Assembly: GCA_964496755.1 (NCBI GenBank)
Contig: CAZCBD010000004.1
Location: forward strand, 1 to 31,187
Reading direction: 5' to 3'
DNA from: CAZCBD01 sp964496755
Lineage (GTDB): Bacteria > Bacteroidota > Ignavibacteria > Ignavibacteriales > Melioribacteraceae
Length of the DNA stretch: 31,187 bases
Positions 23,579 through 31,187 of the stretch are shown in pieces. A model generated the notes under the pieces. It did not search any database, had not been told where the DNA came from, and worked only from the letters and a program-made list of their open reading frames with translations. A program made the position numbers and the translations under genes. The first letter of the stretch is position 1. Each line of letters starts with the position of its first letter.

Positions 23579-25717
23579 TTACTTATCATTTTCTTCTGAA
23601 GATTCATCCAAAGATTTACTATTATCCTGCGTTTTAACGTCATCCGAAGATTTACCGCTACGTAATTCCATTAGCTTTTTCACATGCTCCGGCAAATCAT
23701 TTTCCGATAAACTCTTATCCGCAGAATTATCTTTGTGCTCAATAATGTCTTCATCTTTGGTTTCGTCATCTTTCTGGATAGGAGGAAGAGTTTCGCCTTT
23801 AATGATTTTATCAATTTCATCACCATCCAAAATTTCTCTTTCCAATAATTCTTCCGATAAGCGATGTAGAACGTCCAAATTTTCTTCGAGAATTTTTTCA
23901 GCTCTTTTCATTGCGGCTTGAACAATATTTTTAACTTCCGCATCAATCATTTCGGCGGTTTTATCACTTATGTCTTTATGTTTTGTAACTTCTCTGCCAA
24001 GAAAAATTTCTTCTTCATTACTACCATAAGAAACCGGCCCGAGTTTTTCGCTCATTCCCCACTCACAAATCATTTTTCTTGCAAGTCCGGTTGCTTTTTC
24101 GATATCATTTCCTGCACCGGTTGTCAATTGATTAAAAATTAACAATTCCGCCGCACGACCACCAAGTGCGTACGTGATGGTTGACTCAAGATACTCTTTA
24201 GAATAAGTGTGTTTTTCATCCATCGGTAAATATGTAGTTACTCCAAGGGCTCTGCCTCTAGGAATTATAGTTACTTTATGGACAGGGTCCGCTTCGGGTA
24301 GCATTTTTGCAACTAATACATGACCTATTTCATGGTAAGCAGTAATTTTCTTTTCTTTATCGGAAATAATCAAACTACGTCTTTCCGTACCCATCATTAC
24401 TTTATCTTTGGCTTCTTCAAAATCACTCATGTGAACTTTTTTCTTATTTTTTCTGGCAGCCAAAAGAGCGGCTTCGTTTACCAAATTGGCCAAATCTGCT
24501 CCTGAAAGACCGGGAGTGCCTTTTGCTAACACCCTAATATCAACATTTTTTGCTAACGGAATTTTTCTGGTATGTACCTTTAAAATTCCTTCGCGTCCTT
24601 GAACATCGGGTCTATCAACAACTACCTGTCTATCAAACCTACCGGGACGTAAAAGAGCCGGGTCCAAAACATCCGGACGATTAGTAGCCGCAATTAAAAT
24701 CACACCTGAGTTTTGCTCAAAGCCATCCATTTCAACTAACAGTTGATTTAAAGTTTGTTCTCGTTCATCGTGTCCACCACCAAGTCCGGCACCACGATGT
24801 CTTCCCACGGCATCAATTTCATCAATAAAAATAATGCAAGGAGCATTTTTCTTTCCTTGCTCAAATAAATCTCTAACTCTGCTTGCCCCCACACCAACAA
24901 ACATCTCAACAAAATCGGCACCACTTAGCGAAAAGAAAGGAACGTCAGCTTCACCGGCCACTGCTCTTGCAAGTAAGGTTTTTCCTGTTCCGGGAGGGCC
25001 TAACAATAATACGCCTCGCGGTATTTTCCCGCCTAATCGTTGAAATTTTTTAGGTTCTTTTAAAAATTCAATTACTTCTTCAAGTTCTATTTTAGCTTCA
25101 TCGGCACCGGCAACATCAGAAAAAGTAACTTTGTTTAAAGTATTTGAAATCAGTTTTGCCCGACTTTTTCCAAAATTAAACAAACCACGGCTACCACCTC
25201 CGCCGCCACTACCGCCTTGCATTCTGCGCATAAAAAATACCCAAAAAGCAATAATTAATATCCATGGTATCATTCCAACAAGAAATGTTAACCATTCGCT
25301 AGATTCTCTTTCGAACCTGTATTTTAATTTTGCACTTTCCCATTTAGCTTCTTCTTTTTCAAGCAATCTCTCAAAAATAATTGTTTGAAACTTTGAAACT
25401 TTTACATCTCTATTATTCTTTCGGATAATTGTAGCTTCTTTTAATACACCTTCAAAAACATAAGTTTTATTATCGCGTTCAATTACTTTTGCTTCCTTAA
25501 TTTTTCCTTGGCGCAAAAAATCATTGTACTGCTCACGATCAATTTCAGTATAACTTGAAGAATCACCATCCATCCATTGCATTAAAATCACCGCAAAAAC
25601 AAATAGCAAACCCCATGTAAATACAGTCCGAATAATTTTTGACCAATTAAAATCACCATTGGGTTCATTCCCCGAAGGATCTTTTTTAAATGGATTATTT
25701 TTTTTGTTATCAGTCAT
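23579..25717 (-). CDS. ftsH: ATP-dependent zinc metalloprotease FtsH
   Basis: Inner-membrane AAA+ protease of 712 residues that extracts and degrades membrane and short-lived cytoplasmic proteins. I start it at ATG 25715-25717 (AAAGAG just upstream) rather than an in-frame TTG four codons earlier. Two transmembrane helices (about 28-47 and 142-164) flank a periplasmic domain. A glycine-rich linker, the AAA domain with Walker A GPPGTGKT (240-247) and Walker B FIDEID (297-302), the second region of homology and the zinc-protease motif HEIGH (462-466) follow. Most FtsH proteins read HEAGH; the Ile is within the HExxH rule. The last ~70 residues are a charged, low-complexity tail. It lies between hpt and the lipid-kinase-like gene. 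Confidence 0.98.
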   Translation of the reverse strand: MTDNKKNNPFKKDPSGNEPNGDFNWSKIIRTVFTWGLLFVFAVILMQWMDGDSSSYTEIDREQYNDFLRQGKIKEAKVIERDNKTYVFEGVLKEATIIRKNNRDVKVSKFQTIIFERLLEKEEAKWESAKLKYRFERESSEWLTFLVGMIPWILIIAFWVFFMRRMQGGSGGGGGSRGLFNFGKSRAKLISNTLNKVTFSDVAGADEAKIELEEVIEFLKEPKKFQRLGGKIPRGVLLLGPPGTGKTLLARAVAGEADVPFFSLSGADFVEMFVGVGASRVRDLFEQGKKNAPCIIFIDEIDAVGRHRGAGLGGGHDEREQTLNQLLVEMDGFEQNSGVILIAATNRPDVLDPALLRPGRFDRQVVVDRPDVQGREGILKVHTRKIPLAKNVDIRVLAKGTPGLSGADLANLVNEAALLAARKNKKKVHMSDFEEAKDKVMMGTERRSLIISDKEKKITAYHEIGHVLVAKMLPEADPVHKVTIIPRGRALGVTTYLPMDEKHTYSKEYLESTITYALGGRAAELLIFNQLTTGAGNDIEKATGLARKMICEWGMSEKLGPVSYGSNEEEIFLGREVTKHKDISDKTAEMIDAEVKNIVQAAMKRAEKILEENLDVLHRLSEELLEREILDGDEIDKIIKGETLPPIQKDDETKDEDIIEHKDNSADKSLSENDLPEHVKKLMELRSGKSSDDVKTQDNSKSLDESSEENDK

Positions 25718-25773
25718 ATACTCTTTCAAGATTTATTTAACATTTATATTTTTAATTTTAAACAATTTAGCCT

Positions 25774-26325
25774 TTATTTATTAATCATCGAATAAATTGC
25801 AGGAAGATTTCTATATTTTTGTGCATAGTCTAAACCATACCCAACTACAAACTCGTCAGAAATTTCGAAACCAATATAATCAATTTTAATTTCATATTTA
25901 AGGCTCTTAGGTTTCACTAATAATGAAGCCACCTTTAAACTGAGTGGTTTTTTTTCACCAATAATTTTTTTCAGGAAATTAATAGATAAACCACTATCAA
26001 TAATATCTTCAACTATTATTATATCTCTTCCATCTATCTTTAGATTTGGTAATTCCCGAACTTCAACTTTTCCTGATGAAATTTTTGAATTTCCGTAGCT
26101 GGATAATTTTATAAAATCGATTTCGCACCCGATACTTAGCTCTTTTACAAGATCTGCCATGAAAATAAATGCACCGTTCAAAACACCTAATATTATCGGT
26201 TTTTTTTCTTTATAATCTTCATTTATCTGAGAAGCAATCTCTTTTATTCTTTCTTGAATTTGCCGGCTAGAAAAAAGAATTTCAAGTTTATTATTATCAA
26301 TATTCAACATATTTTTATCTTTCAT
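25774..26325 (-). CDS. hpt: Hypoxanthine phosphoribosyltransferase
   Basis: 183-residue purine-salvage enzyme converting hypoxanthine (and usually guanine) plus PRPP to IMP or GMP in the cytoplasm. Visible motifs: GVLNGAFIFMADL (47-59), IKLSSYG (72-78), the PRPP-binding loop IIVEDIIDSGLS (103-114), and YIGFEISDEFVVGYGLDYA (150-168) towards the C-terminus. Length is typical. Its ATG lies 11 bases inside the end of tilS, implying translational coupling, and ftsH follows after about 56 bases. The tilS-hpt-ftsH order is widely conserved among bacteria, which supports the call. Confidence 0.96.
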   Translation of the reverse strand: MKDKNMLNIDNNKLEILFSSRQIQERIKEIASQINEDYKEKKPIILGVLNGAFIFMADLVKELSIGCEIDFIKLSSYGNSKISSGKVEVRELPNLKIDGRDIIIVEDIIDSGLSINFLKKIIGEKKPLSLKVASLLVKPKSLKYEIKIDYIGFEISDEFVVGYGLDYAQKYRNLPAIYSMINK

Positions 26326-27676
26326 CGCAAACTTCTATTTTAAAATATTTTTTTGTATTAGTGCTTATTTTTACTCTTTCATCAATTCGCAATCCAATTA
26401 TGCATATAATTTTCTTATCATCACATAAAATCAGCTGCTCCGTTTTAGCATGAGAAGGTATTTTTTGTTCCTGTAAAAAATCAGAAACATTCTTAAATGA
26501 TACCATCCCTAACGGCTGAAATTTATCTCCCTCATGCCAAAATCTTAATTCCAATTGCCCGTCAATTTTTTCGGCGTCAATTATTTCGTAGTTCGAATCA
26601 AATGCTCTTTTATCCGCTTCCTCTACTTTAATTATTTTTTCTTTAATCCTAATTTCTTTACCAACTTCCACTTTCCATCTTTCAGGGAAACGTTTGTTTT
26701 TATTTTGAGTAAAAAATATATAATTATGTTCTCTGTAACATAAAAACGAATTTTTTAATTCAATTGATTTGCCTTTATGTTTTTTTACTAAAGAATAAAT
26801 TTTGTCAAAATCCTTTTTCGTAAATTCAGGTATTCCAATTTCAGCAAATACTTTTTTAATAAATTCACTTGATTGACTTTCAGTAAAATCTTTAAACAAA
26901 GAAATTTTTAATTCATATCCATTTTCTTTTTTGCAAAAATATTTATGCAAAACTTCAGAAACATATCTATTAATAAAACCTTCTTGAATAGTAAAAATTT
27001 GATTGAATCCAAAGATTGCTTTATCTAATTGTGGATTTATTTTCGAACGTAATTCCGGTAGAATTTTATTTCGCAAAAAATTTCTTTGGTAATTATCTTC
27101 ATTATTTGATGAATCAATCACATAGTTCAAATTATTTTTTTTCAAATATTCTAAAATTTCTGTTCTACTGGCAATTAAAACAGGCCTAATTATATCACCT
27201 CTTTTTTTTGCAATTCCCTTAAGCCCACTTATACCGGTTCCTCTAAGCAAGTTCAAAAAAAATGTTTCCGTATTATCATTCAGATTATGAGCTGTTGCAA
27301 TTTTATTGAAATTAATTTTTGAAAGAAAAAAACCTAATCGTTCATAGCGTACTTCTCTGGCTATTTCTTCTATCGATTTATTCGTATTTTTCTTTCTACA
27401 ATTAATATCAATGCTTTCGGTAAAAAAATCAATTTCATATTTTTTGCAAAAATTTTCTGCAAACATCTGATCGCGTTGGGCTTCGTCATTACGCAGCATG
27501 TGATTCAGATGATAAGCCGACAAATCGATTTTGAAATAATTTTGAAATTTTTTAAGAAAAGAAAGTAAAAAAACCGAATCCGCCCCTCCGCTAAACGCAA
27601 CTAAAATTTTATCATTTTCATTAATCAGATAATTTTCGTTGATGAATGTTAAAATCTTCTCTTCAATTTTCTTCAT
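26315..27676 (-). CDS. tilS: tRNA(Ile)-lysidine synthetase
   Basis: 453-residue enzyme that attaches lysine to C34 of the CAU-anticodon tRNA-Ile using ATP, changing both codon and amino-acid identity. The PP-loop ATP pyrophosphatase signature SGGADS is at about residues 29-34, followed by YHLNHMLRNDEAQRD, TAHNLNDNTETFFLNLLRGTG and RPVLIASRTEI. The C-terminal TilS-specific domain is present (LRFWHEGDKFQPLGM). Start: ATG at 27674-27676, immediately preceded by an in-frame TTG; the ATG with GAG nine bases upstream is preferred. It overlaps hpt by 11 bases and starts 50 bases after greA with no terminator between, so the genes are probably cotranscribed. Confidence 0.96.
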   Translation of the reverse strand: MKKIEEKILTFINENYLINENDKILVAFSGGADSVFLLSFLKKFQNYFKIDLSAYHLNHMLRNDEAQRDQMFAENFCKKYEIDFFTESIDINCRKKNTNKSIEEIAREVRYERLGFFLSKINFNKIATAHNLNDNTETFFLNLLRGTGISGLKGIAKKRGDIIRPVLIASRTEILEYLKKNNLNYVIDSSNNEDNYQRNFLRNKILPELRSKINPQLDKAIFGFNQIFTIQEGFINRYVSEVLHKYFCKKENGYELKISLFKDFTESQSSEFIKKVFAEIGIPEFTKKDFDKIYSLVKKHKGKSIELKNSFLCYREHNYIFFTQNKNKRFPERWKVEVGKEIRIKEKIIKVEEADKRAFDSNYEIIDAEKIDGQLELRFWHEGDKFQPLGMVSFKNVSDFLQEQKIPSHAKTEQLILCDDKKIICIIGLRIDERVKISTNTKKYFKIEVCDER

Positions 27677-27726
27677 CAAATACTCATTTTATAACCGGAT
27701 TTCAGTAAATTACAAAAAACAATTAG

Positions 27727-28197
27727 TTACTTTATATCAATAATTTCAAATTTAATTACACCGGCAGGAACTTTTGCCTCTGCAATTTCGCCTTTCTTTT
27801 TACCCATTAACACAGCACCCACGGGAGACGTCATTGCAATTTTCCCCGCTTGCAAATTCGCTTCTTCGGGAGAAACTAAAGTATAATCCACTACTTTTTG
27901 TGTTTTTAGATTTTTAACAGTAACAGTAGATAAAATATGAACTTCATCGTTAGAAAATGTTGACGTATCAATTACTTGCGCACGAGAAAGTAATTCTTCA
28001 AGCTTTGAAATTTTAAGCTCTAACAATCCTTGTTTTTCTTTTGCGGCATCATACTCTGCATTTTCGGATAAATCCCCAAAAGAACGAGCTTCGGCAATTA
28101 CCTGCGCCATTTCTTTTCTGCCATTAGTTTTTAATTCTTTTAGTTCCGCTTCTAATTCTTTTAATCTTTCTCTTGTTAAGTAAACAAAACTTGCCAC
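27727..28197 (-). CDS. greA: Transcription elongation factor GreA
   Basis: 156-residue factor that enters the RNA polymerase secondary channel and stimulates cleavage of backtracked RNA. The N-terminal coiled coil has the tip motif GDLSENAEYDAAKEKQ (41-56), whose Asp42 and Glu45 are the catalytic acidic residues. The C-terminal FKBP-like domain shows VTVKNLKTQKVVDYTLVSP, SPVGAVLMGKKKGE and ends EIIDIK. Length is standard. Start codon is GTG (28195-28197), five bases after GAGG (28203-28206). A hairpin with a T-run lies only 26 bases upstream of the start, so expression may depend on readthrough or on a promoter overlapping the hairpin. Confidence 0.97.
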   Translation of the reverse strand: MASFVYLTRERLKELEAELKELKTNGRKEMAQVIAEARSFGDLSENAEYDAAKEKQGLLELKISKLEELLSRAQVIDTSTFSNDEVHILSTVTVKNLKTQKVVDYTLVSPEEANLQAGKIAMTSPVGAVLMGKKKGEIAEAKVPAGVIKFEIIDIK

Positions 28198-28202
28198 AAC
28201 AT

Positions 28203-28206
28203 CCTC
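28203..28206 (-). promoter_or_regulatory. Ribosome binding site supporting a GTG start for greA
   Basis: GAGG on the - strand, five bases before GTG 28195-28197. An ATG overlaps the end of this site, but its frame is different. Confidence 0.55.
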
Positions 28207-28222
28207 GTTATTTTTAAAAAGT

Positions 28223-28255
28223 AAAAAAAATTGCCATCGCTTTTCAGCAATGGCA
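28223..28255 (-). terminator. Intrinsic terminator (possible attenuator) between the AddB-like gene and greA
   Basis: TGCCAT (28232-28237) pairs with ATGGCA (28250-28255). Two further G-C pairs lie inside after one C/A mismatch, and the loop is TTTTCA. On the - strand the hairpin leads into eight T (complement of 28223-28230). It lies 57 bases past the AddB-like stop codon and 26 bases before the greA GTG. Confidence 0.75.
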
Positions 28256-28311
28256 TATTATAACCTTAAAACTAAGAATAAATTATTAAGTTTTCAACTT
28301 TAATTCGTCAA

Positions 28312-31187
28312 TCATTTTATGCTGTTTATTCTACATATATTTTCAAAATCACAATATGAACAAATTTTCATTCTTTTTTCGGAATTTTCTTGTACCTGAA
28401 AATTTCCTTTACTTATTGCAGTTACATATCTCTTAATTACCTTTGTTGCATTTTCCAAAATTTCTTGCGTAATATTCGGATCCAACTTTTTCCTTCTCTC
28501 GTTAACGGTTTTAATGCCGAAAGACTCCGAGTCAAAAAACAAAGAAAATATTTGTAACTGATGCGGAGTAAAATTCTCATTAAATTCTTCTTTTAATATT
28601 TTCACCGCGGCAATTGCATAAATAGGCAACTGTAGTGAATCTCCTCTTTCTAAAGAAACAAATCCGGGAATATCTTTCCCTGTTTTATAATCAATAATAT
28701 TCATTTTATGAGTTGACCTATCCAAATCTATTCTATCAATTACTCCTCTAATCAATACTGAAATTCTATCATCATCATTTATTTCAATAATAAAATTCTT
28801 TTCAAACAATTCCGGTATAAATTCTGAGGATTGCATTTGCTCAATCTTTAAAAATTTATATAAAATCGAATTCTCCTTATTACCATCTACTCCAAAAATT
28901 TTTTCCCTTTCTATAAAAGATAAAGCTATGCCGTTTCTTTCAATTTCCTTTTCCGCAATTTCAAAAAGCTGTTTACTAAAAAATATTAACTCTGCCTGCG
29001 AACAGTCCCTTATTAATTTGTTTTCATTTCTTATTTTTTTATAAAATTTAAAAAGTATTGAATGAATTAGTGATCCGAAATCACTTGATTTCAGCTCGTC
29101 GGAAGGCAGTAATAGTTTTTTTAATTTTAAAACTCTATTTGCAAAATAATTAAACGGACAATTACCGTACAGTTCTAATTGTGTTGCAGAAAACTCTAAA
29201 TCATTATCGTTTTTCTTAGAATTAACAATGCCGCAAAATTCATTTTCTGCAAAAAAATATTCTCTCCGTTTTTTTTCAATTACCGCTTTATTTTTAAAAT
29301 CTTTAAATCTTTCAATTTTCGTTTTTTCTAATTTTTCAATTTGAAATACATGTTTCCCAAAATGGATTTGCTGCTCGATAGAAGAAAACAGATGCTCGTT
29401 TAATTTCGCTGTATTTAATTCCGAAGTTTTAAATTTTCTTTTTAACTCTCGCAAAAAACCTGATATTTCCAATTCTTTTTCATTTTCAAATTTTGGATAG
29501 GACAAATAGATTTTATTTTTTGCAGCAGATAAAGTATTAAAAAATTGCAATCGTTCTTCCAATTGATGTTCAAATTCCTTTTTACCAAAAGCACCGGAGA
29601 AAAAGATTTCGGGATTAAATCTGGTAGGGAAATCGCCATCATTTAATCCGCAAATAAATAAATATTTGAACTTCAAACCACGAATTTCATTAAAACTTGT
29701 AATTAGAACGCCATAATTGCTTTTTTCTTTAATATTAAAACGAGTTTTTTTTGCAATGGTTTTAAGCAGATCATAAAAATAATTAAACCCGAAAGTCTTG
29801 CGTCCATCCGTTTCCCTTTCCAATAATTGAAAAACCTCATCAATTGACTCTATAAAAACCGTTAATGCCTTTATATTTTCTTCAGCAATTGTTGTATCTA
29901 CTTGGGTAAGATTTTTAATAACACCCAACCTTTGAATTAGTTTTTTTAATGCTGCTAAAAAGTCCGTGTGGGTAAGTTTAACTTCAAAAGGTTGGATTAA
30001 TTCAAGTACTCTGCTTATTTCTTCTCTGATGTCCTTCTTCAAATAATTATTTTCATCTTGATAATTTTTGATTGTCTCAATCCAATTCTTTTTCCCCTTC
30101 GAGATTTTATTTTCAGATATAAATTCTAATAAATCTCCAATATTCAAATTAAATTTTTCTACAAATGACGCGCTTAAAAAATTAATCAAAGATTGGTAAT
30201 CGTAATCGGATTTTAAAATTTCAAACACAGTAAAGATTGCAACTATAACCGGAATATTTGCCAACGATTTTCTATCCGTAATATTTGCCGGTATTTTAAG
30301 CTGCCCCATCATATTTCTAAAATTTCTTGAATAATTTTCGGACAAATTAAAGCAAACACATATTTCACTCGGCTCAATTTTTTCCAGAACAATCAATCTT
30401 TTAATTTCATGACAAACCGTTTCTATTTCATTTTTTCTGTCTTCCGCAGCATATAAAACAAGTTTATCAAAATACTTTTCCGAATAGTGTTTGTTTTTAC
30501 TAAATAATTTTTCCCTTAACTCCAATTCCATTTTACTTTCAAAGGATTCTTGTTTTTCATAAAAAGAATTAAATCCTTTAGTAAGAAATTTCTGAAACAC
30601 CTTTTCCGATTGCCCGAAAAGATTCTTATTAAAATCGTAGAAATTAAATTTTAATAACAACTTAAGATTTTTTACTTTAGAAAATTTATCAATTAATTCA
30701 ACTTCCGGAAATGTAAATTGGGTAAATCCATAAAAAATAATATGAGTAACTTTCGGAAAATTTTTCCGAAAAATATTTACAAACTCTTCAACCTCTAATA
30801 TATTGAGCTTAAAATAAATATCCCCTATGTCATAGGTTTTCAGTTTTTCGCATTGTATTTGAAAAGAGTCAAAAATCAACGCAATATCCTCAGCCTTCAG
30901 CTTTTCATTTCCCTTTAATTTTCGAGATTCTGCAATCAAACTATCCGGCGTTATTCCGTTTTTTTTATACTCGCCGATAACATTCTTTATTCTGTCTAAA
31001 GTGCCATCAGGAATATTATTTTTGTAATATGAAAAATATTTAAACCTATTTTTTTTTGTTATCTGATTTAATAATACAAACGAAATAGATTCATTTAATG
31101 TTTGAAAAGATTCATATTCCGCAAGAAGTTTTGTTGAAAGTGTTGTTAAAGTCTCAATATTCAACCCGCCGGCAATCTTATTAGGCA
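28312..31187 (-). CDS. AddB-like PD-(D/E)XK exonuclease / inactivated helicase subunit, 5'-truncated by window edge
   Basis: The frame stays open past the first possible start (TTG at 31162-31164) to the window edge, so the N-terminus, including any P-loop, is outside. About 958 codons are visible. The middle resembles the UvrD-like scaffold of AddB (LITSFNEIRGLKFKYLFICG, HQLEERLQFFNTL). The C-terminus is a PD-(D/E)XK nuclease: DFGSLIHSIL, RGVIDRIDLD (Asp810 counted from the TTG) and IIDYKTGK (Asp825, Lys827). Four cysteines, CPF (Cys669) and CSYCDFENIC (Cys935, Cys938, Cys944), match the 4Fe-4S cluster that pins the AddB nuclease domain. Such proteins act with AddA, a helicase-nuclease, to resect double-strand breaks for RecA; no addA is visible here and it may lie to the right. 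A stand-alone PD-(D/E)XK protein is the alternative. Confidence 0.85.
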   Translation of the reverse strand, partial: PNKIAGGLNIETLTTLSTKLLAEYESFQTLNESISFVLLNQITKKNRFKYFSYYKNNIPDGTLDRIKNVIGEYKKNGITPDSLIAESRKLKGNEKLKAEDIALIFDSFQIQCEKLKTYDIGDIYFKLNILEVEEFVNIFRKNFPKVTHIIFYGFTQFTFPEVELIDKFSKVKNLKLLLKFNFYDFNKNLFGQSEKVFQKFLTKGFNSFYEKQESFESKMELELREKLFSKNKHYSEKYFDKLVLYAAEDRKNEIETVCHEIKRLIVLEKIEPSEICVCFNLSENYSRNFRNMMGQLKIPANITDRKSLANIPVIVAIFTVFEILKSDYDYQSLINFLSASFVEKFNLNIGDLLEFISENKISKGKKNWIETIKNYQDENNYLKKDIREEISRVLELIQPFEVKLTHTDFLAALKKLIQRLGVIKNLTQVDTTIAEENIKALTVFIESIDEVFQLLERETDGRKTFGFNYFYDLLKTIAKKTRFNIKEKSNYGVLITSFNEIRGLKFKYLFICGLNDGDFPTRFNPEIFFSGAFGKKEFEHQLEERLQFFNTLSAAKNKIYLSYPKFENEKELEISGFLRELKRKFKTSELNTAKLNEHLFSSIEQQIHFGKHVFQIEKLEKTKIERFKDFKNKAVIEKKRREYFFAENEFCGIVNSKKNDNDLEFSATQLELYGNCPFNYFANRVLKLKKLLLPSDELKSSDFGSLIHSILFKFYKKIRNENKLIRDCSQAELIFFSKQLFEIAEKEIERNGIALSFIEREKIFGVDGNKENSILYKFLKIEQMQSSEFIPELFEKNFIIEINDDDRISVLIRGVIDRIDLDRSTHKMNIIDYKTGKDIPGFVSLERGDSLQLPIYAIAAVKILKEEFNENFTPHQLQIFSLFFDSESFGIKTVNERRKKLDPNITQEILENATKVIKRYVTAISKGNFQVQENSEKRMKICSYCDFENICRINSIK

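Noticed and set aside
1..31187. Mobile elements, CRISPR arrays, defence islands or biosynthetic clusters
   Set aside because: No transposase, integrase, direct-repeat array, Cas or typical defence protein was found; the AddB-like protein is general recombination machinery rather than a defence island.

Overview
The window is strongly A+T-rich, densely packed and mostly housekeeping. It suggests a Gram-negative bacterium of the Bacteroidota/Chlorobiota/Ignavibacteriota group. The grounds are a TonB-dependent receptor with an N-terminal carboxypeptidase-like domain next to a DUF4249-type lipoprotein, a DUF4837-type lipoprotein, LPS-core genes (waaA and a GT9 heptosyltransferase), class I fructose-1,6-bisphosphatase and several TTG starts. 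An Ignavibacteria-like organism is my best guess; this is inference from gene content, not from a marker-gene search.

Layout. (1) 1-449, + strand: 3' end of a sodium-pumping decarboxylase beta subunit, closed by a hairpin terminator shared with the convergent operon. (2) 499-5102, - strand: a three-gene operon of TonB-dependent receptor, DUF4249-like lipoprotein and PEGA/propeller lipoprotein. (3) 5207-7138, + strand: a cytoplasmic GH13 enzyme of the pullulanase/isoamylase type, transcribed divergently from the receptor. (4) 7135-10533, - strand: a soluble histidine kinase with about six PAS domains and a degenerate C-terminal receiver, overlapping the GH13 gene tail to tail by 4 bp. (5) 10534-10837: a gene-free stretch with nested inverted repeats and a strong + strand terminator but no + strand gene. 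(6) 10838-21563, - strand: a likely long transcript leuS, serS, two ABC half-transporters, fbp, GT9 heptosyltransferase, waaA. (7) 21724-28197, - strand: greA, tilS, hpt, ftsH, a CTP-dependent lipid kinase/cytidylyltransferase-like membrane protein and a DUF4837 lipoprotein, closed by a strong terminator. (8) 28312-31187, - strand: an AddB-like nuclease/helicase subunit running off the right edge, with a terminator between it and greA.

How the genes fit together. Block 6 joins aminoacyl-tRNA synthesis, an asymmetric (TM287/288-like) ABC exporter, gluconeogenesis and LPS inner-core assembly; the two ABC half-genes overlap by one base and heptosyltransferase and waaA overlap by 29 bp. Block 7 contains the tilS-hpt-ftsH trio that is also linked in many other bacteria. 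Block 2 is an outer-membrane uptake module of unknown substrate.

I found no CRISPR array, insertion sequence, prophage, toxin-antitoxin pair, tRNA or rRNA, and no clear new multi-gene system. The best leads for something undescribed are the orphan structured element at 10704-10822, the pseudo-receiver kinase, the terminator 26 nt ahead of greA, and the PEGA/propeller lipoprotein in the receptor operon.
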